From Phycicoccus duodecadis (GTDB lineage: Bacteria; Actinomycetota; Actinomycetes; Actinomycetales; Dermatophilaceae): a stretch of 64,000 nucleotides of DNA. The first letter of the stretch is position 1, and the number at the start of each line of letters is the position of its first letter. Both the position numbers and the translations under genes were made by a program. The notes under the pieces are model-generated. The model made no database searches. It was given only the letters and a program-made list of their open reading frames with translations, and was not told the DNA's origin. Where the stretch lies: assembly GCF_002846495.1 (NCBI RefSeq), contig NZ_PJNE01000001.1, positions 1,302,001-1,366,000 on the forward strand, given 5' to 3'. Below are positions 16,964-28,389 of the stretch, one piece after another.

Positions 16964-17577
16964 GAGGTCACCTCCGTGTCGTCGCCGCTGCCGGCGCGGG
17001 CCCCGACGACCTGGCGCTGGGCGTCGGTGGCCTCGGTGACCTTGCCGAGGTAGTAGTCGCGCTCCTCCATGCCGTCGGCCATCGGGAAGGGCGGGCGCAG
17101 CATCCCGGACTGCAACGGCGCGAGCAGCTGGTCCTTGGTGAAGATGAGGTCGGCGCGGTTGTTGTCGGCGAGCTCGTACTCGTTGGTCATCGTCAGCGCC
17201 CGGGTGGGGCAGGCCTCGATGCAGAGCCCGCAGAAGATGCAGCGCAGGTAGTTGATCTGGTAGACGCGGCCGTACCGCTCGCCCGGGCTGAACCGGCCCA
17301 GGCCGCCCGCGGAGTCGTCGTTGTCGGCACCCTCGACCAGGATGGCGTCGGCCGGGCAGGCCCACGCGCACAGCTCGCAGCCGACGCACTTCTCGAGCCC
17401 GTCGGGGTGGCGGTTGAGCTGGTGGCGGCCGTGGAAGCGCGGCTGGGTGGGGCGCTTCTCCTCGGGGTACTCCTCGGTGACGACCTTGCGGAACATGGTC
17501 GAGAAGGTCACCCCGAAGCCGGCCACGGGGGCGAACAGGTCGGAGAAGAAGCCGGACTTCCTCTGCTCGTCAGCCAC
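16960..17577 (-). CDS. nuoI: NADH-quinone oxidoreductase subunit I
   Basis: 205 residues with two [4Fe-4S] ferredoxin motifs: Cys64/67/70/74 in [12 protein letters not shown] and Cys113/116/119/123 in [12 protein letters not shown]. These hold clusters N6a and N6b, which pass electrons from NuoG toward NuoB. An N-terminal amphipathic region ([15 protein letters not shown]) contacts the membrane arm. The start GTG 17577 overlaps nuoH by 8 bp, an unusual length among the otherwise 1- or 4-bp overlaps in this operon. Confidence 0.96.
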   Translation of the reverse strand: MADEQRKSGFFSDLFAPVAGFGVTFSTMFRKVVTEEYPEEKRPTQPRFHGRHQLNRHPDGLEKCVGCELCAWACPADAILVEGADNDDSAGGLGRFSPGERYGRVYQINYLRCIFCGLCIEACPTRALTMTNEYELADNNRADLIFTKDQLLAPLQSGMLRPPFPMADGMEERDYYLGKVTEATDAQRQVVGARAGSGDDTEVTS

Positions 17578-18949
17578 GAGTGGCCTCCTCGGTGTCGGGT
17601 CGCGACGTCAGGGCCGGCGCGGTGAGCGAGGGCTCACGCAGGCGCTGGCCGGGCATGGGCGGCACGGGGTGGCCGCCCGCGTACGGGTCGATCTCGTCGG
17701 GGACGTGCGGGTGCAGCCGCGCCTCGCGCCGCTCGACGCGGGCGTCCCACATCCAGCCGCCGGCCAGGGCCAGGGCCGCGATGATGCCGACGAGCGCGAG
17801 CGACACGACCGGGAAGCTGCGGCCCGCGACGTCGACGGTGCCGCCGAGCCAGCCGTTCTGGCCGGCGCGGAAGAACGCGACGAGGACGACCCAGCCCAGG
17901 GTGGCCGGGATGAGGAACTTCCAGCCGAAGCGCATGAACTGGTCGTAGCGGACGCGGGGCAGCGAGCCGCGCAGCCACACGAAGACGAACATGAACATCC
18001 ACAGCTTGGCGGTGAACCAGAGCAGGCCCCACCAGCCCTCGTTGAACATGCCGTCGTTGATGGCCGCGATGCCGGGAGGCGCCTGCCAGCCACCGAGGAA
18101 CATGGTGGTCGCCAGGGCCGCGACGGTGAACATGTTGATGTACTCGCCGAGGAAGAACATGGCGAAGCGCATCGAGCCGTACTCGGTGTGGAAGCCACCG
18201 GTGAGCTCGCCCTCGCCCTCGGCGAGGTCGAAGGGCAGGCGGTTGGTCTCGCCGACCATCGTGATGACGTAGACGAAGAAGCTGAAGAACGCCGGGACCA
18301 CGAACCACAGGCCGCTCTGGGCGTTGACGATCTGCGAGGTCGACATCGAACCGGCGTAGAGGAAGACGGCCACGAGCGAGAGGCCCATCGCGATCTCGTA
18401 GGAGATCATCTGGGCCGACGCGCGCAGGCCACCCATCAGCGGGTAGGGCGAGCCCGAGCTCCAGCCGGCCAGCACGACGCCGTAGATGCCGACGCCCGCG
18501 ACCGCGAGGACCAGCAGCACGGCGATGGGGGTGTCGGTGAGCTGGAAGGGCGTGGTGTGCCCGAACATCGACACCTCACCGGCCAGCGGCATGATCGAGA
18601 ACGACACGAAGCACATGGTGGCCGTGATCAGCGGGGCCAGGGTGAAGACGAAGGCGTCGGCGGCCTTGGGGCGCACGTCCTCCTTGAGCATCGACTTCAT
18701 GCCGTCGGCCAGGGTCTGCAGCAGGCCGAAGGGGCCGTTGCGGTTCGGGCCCGGGCGCTGCTGCATCCGGCCGATGACGCGGCGCTCGAACCAGATGACC
18801 AGCAGCGTCGAGACCAGCAGGTAGACGAAGATGATCAGGGCCTTGACCAGGCTCAGCCACAGGGGGGTGTCGCTGAAGTCGGCGCGCGGGTTGTCGGTGC
18901 CCTCGGCGACGAGGGAGACCAGGTCCGGCAGCGCGGCGAAGGTGCTCAC
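17570..18949 (-). CDS. nuoH: NADH-quinone oxidoreductase subunit H
   Basis: 459 residues, eight to nine membrane helices, quinone-site subunit joining the arms. The diagnostic [21 protein letters not shown] and the quinone-cavity loop [20 protein letters not shown] (cited in part) are intact, as is [12 protein letters not shown] near the last helices. The C-terminal tail after about residue 395 is hydrophilic, with Pro/Glu/Arg, and ends in EEATRG. GTG 18949 is in a GTGA overlap with nuoG. The longer upstream frame is nuoG coding sequence. Confidence 0.96.
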   Translation of the reverse strand: MSTFAALPDLVSLVAEGTDNPRADFSDTPLWLSLVKALIIFVYLLVSTLLVIWFERRVIGRMQQRPGPNRNGPFGLLQTLADGMKSMLKEDVRPKAADAFVFTLAPLITATMCFVSFSIMPLAGEVSMFGHTTPFQLTDTPIAVLLVLAVAGVGIYGVVLAGWSSGSPYPLMGGLRASAQMISYEIAMGLSLVAVFLYAGSMSTSQIVNAQSGLWFVVPAFFSFFVYVITMVGETNRLPFDLAEGEGELTGGFHTEYGSMRFAMFFLGEYINMFTVAALATTMFLGGWQAPPGIAAINDGMFNEGWWGLLWFTAKLWMFMFVFVWLRGSLPRVRYDQFMRFGWKFLIPATLGWVVLVAFFRAGQNGWLGGTVDVAGRSFPVVSLALVGIIAALALAGGWMWDARVERREARLHPHVPDEIDPYAGGHPVPPMPGQRLREPSLTAPALTSRPDTEEATRG

Positions 18950-21420
18950 GAGTCCTCCTTGACGACCGAGACGAGTGTGCCGGGCGCCCCGGCGAGGGTG
19001 GGCCGCAGGTCGCAGCCCTGCGAGTTGAGCGGCAGCCACACGACGTGGTCGGCCATCTCGGTGACCACGACGGGGGCGGTGACGGCAACCCCGGCGGCCC
19101 GGACGGTGAGCTCGTCGCCGTCGACGACGCCCAGCGCGGTGGCGGTGGTGGCCGAGACGCGCGCGACGGGGCGCGGCGCGGTACCGGCCAGGAACGGCTC
19201 GCCGTCCTGGAGGGAGCCGCGGTCGAGCAGGTGGCGCCAGGTGGCGAGGACCAGCGTGCCCTCGGCCAGCTCGGGCACCTCGCCGGCCTCGACGGCGGGC
19301 GCGTCGGGGCGCGGGCCGACCCAGGGGCCGAGGGTCTGCATCTCGGTGCGGACCTCGCGCAGGGTGCGGGTGCCGAGGAACTCGCCCATCTCGTCGGCGA
19401 GCATGTCAAGGGCGCGGTAGTCGCTGACGTAGCCGGTGTCGAGGGCGACCTCGAACGGGCGCAGGCGGCCCTCCCAGTCGACGAAGGTGCCGCCCTTCTC
19501 GGCGTGCGCCGCGACGGGCAGGACGACGTCGGCGACCTCGGTGACCGCCGAGCGGCGCAGCTCGAGCGAGACCACGAACGGGGCCGCGATGGCGGCGGCG
19601 GCGTCGGCCACACCGAGGTCGGCGGGGTCCACCCCACCGACGACCAGCGCGCCGAGCTCACCGAACGCGGCGGCGGCCAGGATGCCGGCGGTGTCGCGGC
19701 CGGGGGTCTCGGGCAGGCCCTCGACCTCCCAGACCGAGGCGACCTGCTCGCGGGCGCCGGCGTCGTCGGCCGGGCGGCCACCGGGCAGGAGGGTGGGCAG
19801 CGCGCCGGCCTCGAGGGCCCCGCGCTCCCCCGCCCGTCGCGGCACCCACGCGAGGCGGGCGCCGGTGCTGTCGGCCAGGGCGACCGCGGCGCTCAGCGCA
19901 CCGGGGACCATGGCGAGACGCTCCCCGACCAGGATGATGCCGCCCTCGCGCAGTGCGGCGCCGGCGGCCGAGACCGCGTCGGTGCCGGAACCCTTGCCGA
20001 GGGCCCGCAGGACCTCGGGCTCGGTGCCCGGAGCGGTGGGGATGAGCGTGCCGCCCATCTTGGCCAGGCCGCGGCTCGCGGCCGCGGAGACGCCGAACAC
20101 GCGGGTGCCACGCTTGCGGTAGGCCTTGCGCAGGCGCAGGAAGACGATGGGGCTCTCGTCCTCGGGCTCGAACCCGACCAGGACGACCGTGGAGGCGGCC
20201 TCGAGGTCGGCGTAGGTGACGCCGCCGGCGTCGGGGCCGGTGCCGACCACCCGGGAGGCGAGGAACTGCGCCTCCTCGGCCGAGTGGGGGCGGGCGCGGA
20301 AGTCGACGTCGTTGGTGCCGAGGACGGTGCGGGCGAACTTGCCGTAGGCGTACGCGTCCTCGGCGCTGACCCGGCCGCCGACGAGAACGCCGGCGGCGGA
20401 CGCGGCCCGCAGGCCGGTGGCGGCCCGCTCGAGGGCCTCCCGCCAGGACGCGACCCGAAGCTCGCCGTCGTCGCCGCGGACCATCGGCAGCTCGATGCGG
20501 TCGCCGACCCCGGTGTACGCGAAGGCCCAGCGACCCTTGTCGCAGTTCCACTCCTCGTTGACCGCGGGGGTGGCCTGGGCCATCCGGCGCAGGACGGTAC
20601 CGCGGCGGTGGTCGGTGCGCTGCGAGCAGCCGCTGGCGCAGTGCTCGCACACGCTGGGGGTCGACACCAGGTCGAACGGGCGCGAGCGGAAGCGGTAGGC
20701 GGCGCCGGTGAGCGCGCCCACCGGGCAGATCTGCACGGTGTTGCCCGAGAAGTAGCTCTCGAAGGGCTTCTCCTCGTAGATACCGACCTGCTGCAGCGCG
20801 CCGCGCTCGACGAGCGCGATGAACGGGTCGCCGGCGACCTGGTCGGAGAAGCGGGTGCAGCGGGCGCACAGCACGCAGCGCTCGCGGTCGAGCAGCACCT
20901 GGCTGGAGATGTTGACCGGCTTGGGGTAGGTGCGCTTGACGTCCTCGTAGCGCGAGGTGCTGCGGCCGTTGCTCATGGCCTGGTTCTGCAGGGGGCACTC
21001 GCCGCCCTTGTCGCAGACGGGGCAGTCGAGGGGGTGGTTGATGAGCAGGAGCTCCATCACGCCCTTCTGCGCCTTGTCGGCGCCCTCGGACGTGTACTGC
21101 GTCTTGACGACCATGCCGGGGGCGACGGTCATCGTGCACGAGGCCTGCGGCTTCATCCGGCCGGGGGGGCCCTGCATCTGGGTGGGCTCGCCGGGGGTGC
21201 CGTCGGGGCCGGGGCGGCCCGGCATCCAGACCTCGACGAGGCACTGGCGGCAGGCGCCGATCGGGTCGAGGCCGGGGTGGTCGCAGAAGCGCGGGATGTC
21301 GATCCCGGCCTGCTCGGCGGCGCGGATGATGAGGGTGCCCTTGGGCACGGACACCTCGAGGCCGTCGATCGTCAGCTGGACGAGGTCGACCGGGGCCTTG
21401 GTCTCGGGCGTGGCAGTCAT
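18946..21420 (-). CDS. nuoG: NADH-quinone oxidoreductase subunit G
   Basis: 824 residues. Order: [2Fe-2S] domain (Cys46/57/60/95), the His129-Cys133-Cys136-Cys142 [4Fe-4S] site, a second [4Fe-4S] set (Cys182/185/188 and Cys232), then a molybdopterin-oxidoreductase-like domain without evident cofactor role. Cys258/261/265/293 form CX2CX3CX27C, exactly the spacing of the off-pathway cluster N7 known from E. coli and Thermus. The first about 300 residues relay electrons from NuoF to NuoI. The Mo-domain is variable and Ala-rich. ATG 21420 overlaps the nuoF stop by 4 bp. Confidence 0.96.
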   Translation of the reverse strand: MTATPETKAPVDLVQLTIDGLEVSVPKGTLIIRAAEQAGIDIPRFCDHPGLDPIGACRQCLVEVWMPGRPGPDGTPGEPTQMQGPPGRMKPQASCTMTVAPGMVVKTQYTSEGADKAQKGVMELLLINHPLDCPVCDKGGECPLQNQAMSNGRSTSRYEDVKRTYPKPVNISSQVLLDRERCVLCARCTRFSDQVAGDPFIALVERGALQQVGIYEEKPFESYFSGNTVQICPVGALTGAAYRFRSRPFDLVSTPSVCEHCASGCSQRTDHRRGTVLRRMAQATPAVNEEWNCDKGRWAFAYTGVGDRIELPMVRGDDGELRVASWREALERAATGLRAASAAGVLVGGRVSAEDAYAYGKFARTVLGTNDVDFRARPHSAEEAQFLASRVVGTGPDAGGVTYADLEAASTVVLVGFEPEDESPIVFLRLRKAYRKRGTRVFGVSAAASRGLAKMGGTLIPTAPGTEPEVLRALGKGSGTDAVSAAGAALREGGIILVGERLAMVPGALSAAVALADSTGARLAWVPRRAGERGALEAGALPTLLPGGRPADDAGAREQVASVWEVEGLPETPGRDTAGILAAAAFGELGALVVGGVDPADLGVADAAAAIAAPFVVSLELRRSAVTEVADVVLPVAAHAEKGGTFVDWEGRLRPFEVALDTGYVSDYRALDMLADEMGEFLGTRTLREVRTEMQTLGPWVGPRPDAPAVEAGEVPELAEGTLVLATWRHLLDRGSLQDGEPFLAGTAPRPVARVSATTATALGVVDGDELTVRAAGVAVTAPVVVTEMADHVVWLPLNSQGCDLRPTLAGAPGTLVSVVKEDS

Positions 21421-22745
21421 GCGGAGACGGTCTCCTTCGCGTGGCCGTCCTTCGCCCACAGCGTCGAGGCCGCCGGGTCGAACGGGCAGCCGCCGTGGGT
21501 GAGGTGGGCGACGTACTCGTCGCGGAAGTACTGGATCGAGCTCGTGATGGGGCTCGTCGCGCCGTCGCCGAGGGCGCAGAAGCTGCGCCCGAGGATGTTG
21601 TCGCAGATGTCGAGGAGCTTGTCGAAGTCCTCCTCGGTGCCCTGCCCGTGCTCGATCCGGCCGAGGATCTGCTTCAGCCACCAGGTGCCCTCGCGGCACG
21701 GGGTGCACTTGCCGCAGGACTCGTGCTGGTAGAAGTCGGTCCAGCGGTCGACGGCGCGCACGACGCAGACGGTCTCGTCGAAGACCTGGAGCGCGCGGGT
21801 GCCGAGCATGGAGCCGGCGGCCGCCACGGACTCGAAGTCGAGCGGGACGTCGAGGTGCTCGGCCGTGAAGATCGGCGTCGAGGACCCTCCCGGGGTCCAG
21901 AACTTGAGCTCCTTGTCGGGGTCGCGCAATCCCCCGGCGAGGTCGATGAGCTCGCGCATCGTGATGCCGAGCGGGGCCTCGAACTGGCCGGGGTTCTTGA
22001 CGTGGCCCGAGAGGCTGAAGATGCCGAAGCCCGCGGACTTCTCGGTGCCCATGCCGGTGAACCAGTCGACGCCCTCGAGGATGATCCCGGGGACCGAGGC
22101 GATGGACTCGACGTTGTTGACCGAGGTGGGGCGGGCGTAGAGGCCGGCGGCGCCCGGGAACGGCGGCTTGCTGCGGGGCTGGCCGCGGCGGCCCTCGAGG
22201 CTGTCGAGGAGCGCGGTCTCCTCGCCGCAGATGTAGGCGCCGGCGCCGGCGTGAACGGTGATGTCGACGCTGCGGCCGGAGCCGTTGATGTCGGTGCCCA
22301 GCAGGCCGGCCTCGCGGGCCTCCTCGACGGCGCGCATCAGCCGGCGGTAGACGTGCACGATCTCGCCGCGGATGTAGACGAACGCGTGCTCGCAGCCGAT
22401 GGCCATCGAGCTGATGATGATGCCCTCGATGAGGACGTGCGGGTTCGCCATCATCAGCGGGGTGTCCTTGCACGTGCCCGGCTCGGACTCGTCGGCGTTG
22501 ACGACGAGGTAGCGGGCGCCGCCGTCGGGCGGGGCCATGAACGACCACTTCATGCCGGTGGGGAACCCGGCGCCGCCCCGGCCACGCAGCGAGGAGTCCT
22601 TGACCGCGGTGAGGATGTCGGCGGGCTCCATCCCGAGGGCCTTGTCCAGCGCGCGGTAGCCGCCGTGGCGCCGGTAGGTCTCGAGGGTCCAGGACTTCGG
22701 GTCGTCCCAGAAGGCGGTGAGGATGGGGGTCAGCGGGGTGCTCAT
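21417..22745 (-). CDS. nuoF: NADH-quinone oxidoreductase subunit F (NADH-binding)
   Basis: 442 residues. [14 protein letters not shown] (54-67) binds NADH, with the FMN-binding region around residues 170-220 ([17 protein letters not shown], cited in part), and Cys344/347/350 plus Cys390 ([10 protein letters not shown]...C) bind [4Fe-4S] N3. This subunit takes the hydride from NADH and passes electrons to NuoE and NuoG. ATG 22745 is in an ATGA overlap with nuoE. No anomaly seen. Confidence 0.97.
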   Translation of the reverse strand: MSTPLTPILTAFWDDPKSWTLETYRRHGGYRALDKALGMEPADILTAVKDSSLRGRGGAGFPTGMKWSFMAPPDGGARYLVVNADESEPGTCKDTPLMMANPHVLIEGIIISSMAIGCEHAFVYIRGEIVHVYRRLMRAVEEAREAGLLGTDINGSGRSVDITVHAGAGAYICGEETALLDSLEGRRGQPRSKPPFPGAAGLYARPTSVNNVESIASVPGIILEGVDWFTGMGTEKSAGFGIFSLSGHVKNPGQFEAPLGITMRELIDLAGGLRDPDKELKFWTPGGSSTPIFTAEHLDVPLDFESVAAAGSMLGTRALQVFDETVCVVRAVDRWTDFYQHESCGKCTPCREGTWWLKQILGRIEHGQGTEEDFDKLLDICDNILGRSFCALGDGATSPITSSIQYFRDEYVAHLTHGGCPFDPAASTLWAKDGHAKETVSA

Positions 22746-23943
22746 CGGTCGCCCTTCGCGTCGGTGGTCTCGTCGCCGTCGGGCTCGTCGAAGAGCGTGG
22801 ACGCGGCGGACGCGTCGTGGCCCACGGGCACCGACGCGCTCTGGGCCGAGACGTTGGCCGCCCGGTCCTTGGGGTGCTCGAGGTCGGCGTCCTGCGCGGG
22901 CTCGATGTCGACCGGGTCGGCCGGCGAACCCTCCTGGCGAGCGACCCCGGAGACCCCGTCGCCGGTGGAGGCCACCGGCGGCCCGTCGTCGGAGGGACCA
23001 GCCTTCGTGCCGGCGGCCCTGCGGGCGGGCGTCTTACGGGCGGCCGCCTTCTTGGCCGGCTTGTCGGTGCTGGTGCCGGCGTCGTGCTTCTCGCCCGGGG
23101 TCTCGTCGCTGGCGTCGCGCTCGGCGCCCGGCTCGGACTTCTCGGCCTTGGCGTCGTCGCTGGCCGGGGTGACCTCGGTGTTGCCGGGGGCAGCACCGGC
23201 GGTGGACGAGCCGTGGGCGGAGCCGGCGCCTTGCGGCGCGCTCCAGCCCTTGCGCTTGGCGATCTCGAGGCCGAGGAGCGAGGCCGGGCCCGCGCCCACG
23301 CCCTCGTCGGCGAGGCCGTCGCTGAAGCCGGCCAGGGTGCGGCTGACCTGCTTGAAGGTGCACACGCGCGACGGCCCGCGGGTGGGGCGCACATCCTTGC
23401 CCTCGCGCAGGTCGTCGACGAGCTGCTTGGTCGACTCGGGCGTCTGGTTGTCGAAGAACTCCCAGTTGGCCATGACCACCGGCGCGTAGTCGCACGCGGC
23501 GTTGCACTCGACCCGTTCGAGGGTGACCTTGCCGTCGGGGGTGGTCTCGTCGTGGCCTATGCCGAGGTGCTCGGACACGGCCTCCCAGATCTCGTCGCCC
23601 CCCATGACCGCGCACAGCGTGTTGGTGCAGACGCCGACCGTGTACTCGCCGTTGGGGTGGCGCTTGTACTGGGTGTAGAAGGTCGCGACGCCGCTGACCT
23701 CGGCGGTGGTGAGGTCGAGGAGCTCAGCGCACAGCTCGATGCCGCGCCCGGTGACGTAGCCGTCGACCGACTGCACCAGGTGCAGCAGCGGCAGCAGCGC
23801 CGACCGCTTCTCGGGGTAGCGGGCGATCACCTGCGCGGCGTCGGCGCGGAAGGTCGCCTCGACGTCGGCGGGGTAGGGGTCCTTGGACTCTCCGGGCACC
23901 GTGAGGTGGCCGGAGGCGGACTGCAGACCGAAGTGGCCGGTCA

Positions 23944-23944
<1 letters not shown>
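22742..23944 (-). CDS. nuoE: NADH-quinone oxidoreductase subunit E with long disordered C-terminal tail
   Basis: 400 residues, whereas NuoE is usually about 165-250. Residues 1-240 are a normal thioredoxin-like [2Fe-2S] subunit with Cys106/111 (CTNTLC) and Cys147/151 (CNAACD) for cluster N1a. Residues about 241-400 are low-complexity: Ala/Gly/Ser, then Asp/Glu-rich, then a Lys/Ala-rich stretch ([18 protein letters not shown]), then acidic again. Base composition and codon bias match the neighbours, so the tail is translated and not a frameshift. ATG 23944 overlaps nuoD by one base (TGATG). The tail's role is unknown; tethering to nucleic acid or membrane are guesses. Confidence 0.94.
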
Positions 23945-25343
<1,399 letters not shown>

Positions 25344-25344
<1 letters not shown>

Positions 25345-26171
25345 CAGCTGTACGCCCTCCGCTCGTCGGGCGGCGGGACGACCCCGCCCTTGTACTCGAC
25401 GGGGATGCCGCCGAGCGGGTAGTCCTTGCGCTGGGGGTGGCCCGGCCAGTCGTCGGGCATGAGGATGCGGGTGAGCGCGGGGTGGCCGTCGAAGACGATG
25501 CCGAACATGTCCCAGGTCTCGCGCTCGTGCCAGTCGTTGCCCGGCCAGACCTCGACGACCGAGGGGATGTGCGGGTCGGCGTCGGGGCAGGTGACCTCGA
25601 GGCGCAGCCGGCGGCTGCCGTGGGTGATGGAGAGCAGCGGGTAGACCGCGTGCAGCTCGCGGCCCTCCTCACCCGGGTAGTGGACGCCGGAGACGCCCAT
25701 GCACATCTCGAACCGCAGGGCCGGGTCGTCGCGCAGCACGCGCGCGACGGCGAGCAGGTGCTCACGGCGCACGAACACGGTCATCTCGCCCCGGTCGATG
25801 ACGACCTTATCGACGGCGGTCTCGTAGCCGACCGCGCCCGACAGGGCCGAGCCCAGCCGGTCGGCGACGACGTCGAAGTCGCCGCCGTAGGGGCGTGCGG
25901 ACGCGCCGGGCAGCAGGGTGGGCGTGACCAGGCCGCCGTAGCCGGAAGTGTCCTGGCCGCGGGTGGGCCCGAACATCCCGCGCCGCTCGCCGATCTGCAC
26001 CGGCTCCTGGTCGCCCTCGGCCTCGGCCCAGCGGCCGACGCCCGAGGAGTGCGCGACCTCGACGGCCCGGGGGTCGTCGGTGGTGCGGGTGGCCGGGGAG
26101 TCGATCGCCTTGTCGGGGATCGGCTGCACGGGGGTCTGGTCGGCCTTCTTGCCGTCCTTCTTCTCGCTCAT
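25344..26171 (-). CDS. nuoC: NADH-quinone oxidoreductase subunit C
   Basis: 275 residues. The conserved 30-kDa subunit domain occupies about residues 100-260, with the family signature [31 protein letters not shown] (cited here in part: [11 protein letters not shown] and [19 protein letters not shown]). The first about 90 residues are hydrophilic and Lys/Asp/Gly-rich ([14 protein letters not shown]...) and have no counterpart in E. coli. It is structural, placed next to NuoD in the connecting module. ATG 26171 is in an ATGA overlap with nuoB. Confidence 0.95.
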
Positions 26172-26767
26172 GCCAGGAGGTTCTTCCCGGCCGGCGCCGC
26201 GAGGTGCGCGAGGTGGTCGTGCGTGGGCGCCATCTGCGAGGTGGGCGTGGCGCGCAGGGCGGCCGCCTCGGCGGCGCGGGCGGCGGCGACGCGGTTGACG
26301 CCGAGCTTGCTGTTCTGGATCTGGTCGTGCAGCTCGATGATGGCGTTGAGCAGCATCTCGGGGCGGGGCGGGCAGCCGGGCAGGTAGATGTCGACCGGGA
26401 TGATGTGGTCGACGCCCTGCACGATCGCGTAGTTGTTGAACATCCCGCCCGAGCTCGCGCAGACGCCCATCGAGATGACCCACTTGGGGTTGGGCATCTG
26501 GTCGTAGACCTGGCGCACGACCGGGGCCATCTTCTGGCTCACGCGCCCGGCGACGATCATCAGGTCGGCCTGGCGCGGGGTGGCGCTGAAGCGCTCCATC
26601 CCGAAGCGGGCGATGTCGTAGTCGGGGGTGCCGACGGCCATCATCTCGATCGCGCAGCAGGCGAGCCCGAAGGTCGCGGGCCAGATCGAGGCCTTGCGCA
26701 TGTAGCCGGCGACGTTCTCGAGCGTCGTCAGCACGAACCCTGCGGGCAGCTTCTCCTCGAGTCCCAT
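26168..26767 (-). CDS. nuoB: NADH-quinone oxidoreductase subunit B
   Basis: 199 residues. The N2 cluster ligands are the tandem Cys37-Cys38 ([10 protein letters not shown]), Cys103 (MGVCASSGG) and Cys132 ([10 protein letters not shown]). N2 is the last Fe-S centre and reduces menaquinone. The start is set at ATG 26767 because AAGGAGG is only one base from the alternative GTG 26770. A 46-bp gap separates it from nuoA. The C-terminal 40 residues ([16 protein letters not shown]...) are an Ala-rich helix typical of actinobacteria. Confidence 0.96.
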   Translation of the reverse strand: MGLEEKLPAGFVLTTLENVAGYMRKASIWPATFGLACCAIEMMAVGTPDYDIARFGMERFSATPRQADLMIVAGRVSQKMAPVVRQVYDQMPNPKWVISMGVCASSGGMFNNYAIVQGVDHIIPVDIYLPGCPPRPEMLLNAIIELHDQIQNSKLGVNRVAAARAAEAAALRATPTSQMAPTHDHLAHLAAPAGKNLLA

Positions 26768-26813
26768 CACGCCTCCTTGGCGTCGGTACGGGTGGTGCGG
26801 GCGGTGGTGGCGG

Positions 26814-27176
26814 TCAGTCCCACTCGAGACCGCCCCGCTTCCACACGTAGGCGTAGGCGACGAAGACGGTGACGATGAACAGCACCATCTCGACGAGGGC
26901 GAACAGGCCGAGCTGGTCGAACGCCACGGCGAAGGGGTAGAGGAACACGGACTCGATGTCGAAGATGATGAACAGCATCGCCGTGAGGAAGTACTTGATC
27001 GGCACCCGGCCGCCGCCCTGGGCGCGCGGCGTGGGCTGGATGCCGCACTCGTAGGCCTCGAGCTTGGCGCGGTTGTAGCGCTTGGGGCCGACCACGAGGC
27101 TGGTCCCCACCGACAGCGCCGCGAAGCCGAAGCCCAGCGCCAGGAGGATGAGGAGGGGGACGTAGGGGTTGCTCAT
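26814..27176 (-). CDS. nuoA: NADH-quinone oxidoreductase subunit A
   Basis: 120 residues, three membrane helices. Diagnostic features are [23 protein letters not shown] (cited in part), the loop linking helices 1 and 2 that lines the quinone site, and [16 protein letters not shown] with conserved acidic residues in helix 2. GGGGAG lies 10 nt before ATG 27176. It is the first gene of nuoA-N plus the polyprenyl synthase, a transcript of about 17 kb. The 240-bp upstream gap holds the Rex operator. Confidence 0.96.
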   Translation of the reverse strand: MSNPYVPLLILLALGFGFAALSVGTSLVVGPKRYNRAKLEAYECGIQPTPRAQGGGRVPIKYFLTAMLFIIFDIESVFLYPFAVAFDQLGLFALVEMVLFIVTVFVAYAYVWKRGGLEWD

Positions 27177-27349
27177 CGCTGCACAACTCCCCTTTCGCTG
27201 CTCGAGTGCGTCGGCCGGGCGCGCGGCGCCGGATCCGCCGACGGGACCCCCGCCATCCTAGGGGCCGTGACGTACGCCGCATCCAGGGACGTCTCGTCCC
27301 CTCGCTGGGTGCGCTGCGGGCGCATTGTGCGGGTCACCACGGCCTTCGC

Positions 27350-27367
27350 TTGTGAACGTCTTCACGA
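27350..27367. promoter_or_regulatory. Rex operator (ROP) upstream of nuoA
   Basis: TTGTGAACGTCTTCACGA matches 13 of the 14 defined positions of the Streptomyces Rex operator TTGTGAA-N4-TTCACAA (only the penultimate base differs). It lies 174 bp upstream of nuoA and 50 bp downstream of the menG stop. Rex binds such sites when NADH/NAD+ is low and releases them when NADH rises. nuoA-N is a known Rex target in Streptomyces, and rex is encoded in this window. Confidence 0.85.
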
Positions 27368-27376
27368 TCGCCCCGA

Positions 27377-27382
27377 AGTCTA
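27377..27382 (-). promoter_or_regulatory. Candidate -10 box TAGACT for the nuo operon
   Basis: On the minus strand TAGACT ends 9 bp before the Rex operator, which would then cover about +4 to +21 of the transcript, a blocking position. No clear -35 is visible. A second candidate, TAGGAT (27254-27259), lies closer to nuoA. Confidence 0.35.
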
Positions 27383-27416
27383 GGACGCCGCTCCGACGGG
27401 CAGGACTCAGGTATGC

Positions 27417-28145
27417 CTAACCCTCGACGTGGGGCTCCGGGGCGCCGTCGCCGCCGGGCTTGGTGGCCCGGTGCAGGGCCACGATGCCACCGGTGAGGTC
27501 GCGCCACTGCACGCCCTCCCAGCCGGCCTCGGCGACCCGCCGGGCCAGGCCGCGCTGGTCGGGCCACGCGCGGATGGACTCGGCCAGGTACACGTAGGAC
27601 TCGGGGTTGCTGCTGACCCGGCGGGCGATCGGCGGCAGCGAGCGCATGAGGTAGTTGGTGTAGACCGTGCGGAAGGCCGCGTTGGTGGGGCTGCTGAACT
27701 CGCAGACCACGAGACGGCCGCCGGGCCTGGTGACACGCAGGAACTCGCGCAGGGCGGCGTCGGGGTCGCTGACGTTGCGCAGCCCGAAGCTCATGGTGAC
27801 GACGTGGAAGGCGTCGTCGGCGAAGGGCAGGCGCATGGCGTCGGCGGCGGTGAAGCCGAGGTCGTTGCGGCGGCGGTGGCCGACCCGGAGCATCCCGAGG
27901 GAGAAGTCGGCCGGCACGACGTCGACGCCGGAGTCGGCGAAGGGCTCGCTGCTGGTGCCGGTGCCCGCGGCGATGTCGAGGACGCGCTGGCCGGGGCGGG
28001 CGGCGCAGGCGGAGACGACCGCCCGGCGCCAGAGCCGGTCCTGGCCGAGGCTGAGGACGTCGTTGGTCACGTCGTAGCGGCGGGCGACGTCGTCGAACAT
28101 CGCGGCGACGTCGCGGGGGTCCTTCTCGAGCGAGGCGCGGGACAT
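27417..28145 (-). CDS. menG: Demethylmenaquinone methyltransferase
   Basis: 242 residues, UbiE/MenG class I SAM methyltransferase that adds the C-methyl group in the last common step of menaquinone synthesis. Motif [13 protein letters not shown] (55-66), the family signature [18 protein letters not shown] (24-41) and the second UbiE signature around [15 protein letters not shown] are intact. No ubiquinone genes are present and the other men genes are near, so the substrate is demethylmenaquinone. Start ATG 28145 has GAGGAT 6 nt upstream and no Shine-Dalgarno. It is divergent from menF across the 19-bp tandem repeats. Confidence 0.93.
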   Translation of the reverse strand: MSRASLEKDPRDVAAMFDDVARRYDVTNDVLSLGQDRLWRRAVVSACAARPGQRVLDIAAGTGTSSEPFADSGVDVVPADFSLGMLRVGHRRRNDLGFTAADAMRLPFADDAFHVVTMSFGLRNVSDPDAALREFLRVTRPGGRLVVCEFSSPTNAAFRTVYTNYLMRSLPPIARRVSSNPESYVYLAESIRAWPDQRGLARRVAEAGWEGVQWRDLTGGIVALHRATKPGGDGAPEPHVEG

Positions 28146-28178
28146 GGGCCCATCCTCGCACCGCGCCGGGGGGCGTCG

Positions 28179-28273
28179 CACCGGCCGTCCTGCGGTGCGC
28201 CGGCCGGCGTGCGCCCCACCGGCCGACCTGCGCCGCACCGGCCGTCCTGCGCCCCACCGGCCGACCTGCGCCG
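28179..28273. repeat. Five tandem copies of a 19-bp repeat between menG and menF
   Basis: Consecutive 19-mers start at 28179, 28198, 28217, 28236 and 28255, followed by a partial CACCGG at 28274. Consensus CACCGGCCGNCCTGCGCCS; copies 3 and 5 are identical, and copies 1 and 2 are the most diverged. The array lies 22 bp upstream of the menG -10-like box and about 100 bp upstream of menF. There are no spacers, so it is a minisatellite and not CRISPR. Confidence 0.9.
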
Positions 28274-28375
28274 CACCGGTGCCATGGGGCAGGTGCCCCG
28301 CGAGATCGCCGGTGGGCGGCGAGGTCGCCGGTGCGCGTCCCCCGGGGTGGGCGGTGGGGCTGCGCGCAGCCGCCG

Positions 28376-28381
28376 TATCGT
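28376..28381 (+). promoter_or_regulatory. -10 hexamer TATCGT for menF
   Basis: TATCGT, then 8 nt, then ATG 28390. No purine-rich ribosome-binding site precedes the ATG, so the transcript is probably leaderless. Confidence 0.5.
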
Positions 28382-28389
28382 TCTCCTCG

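Noticed and set aside
28179-28273. CRISPR-like repeat array
   Set aside because: Copies are contiguous 19-mers with no spacers and no cas genes nearby.
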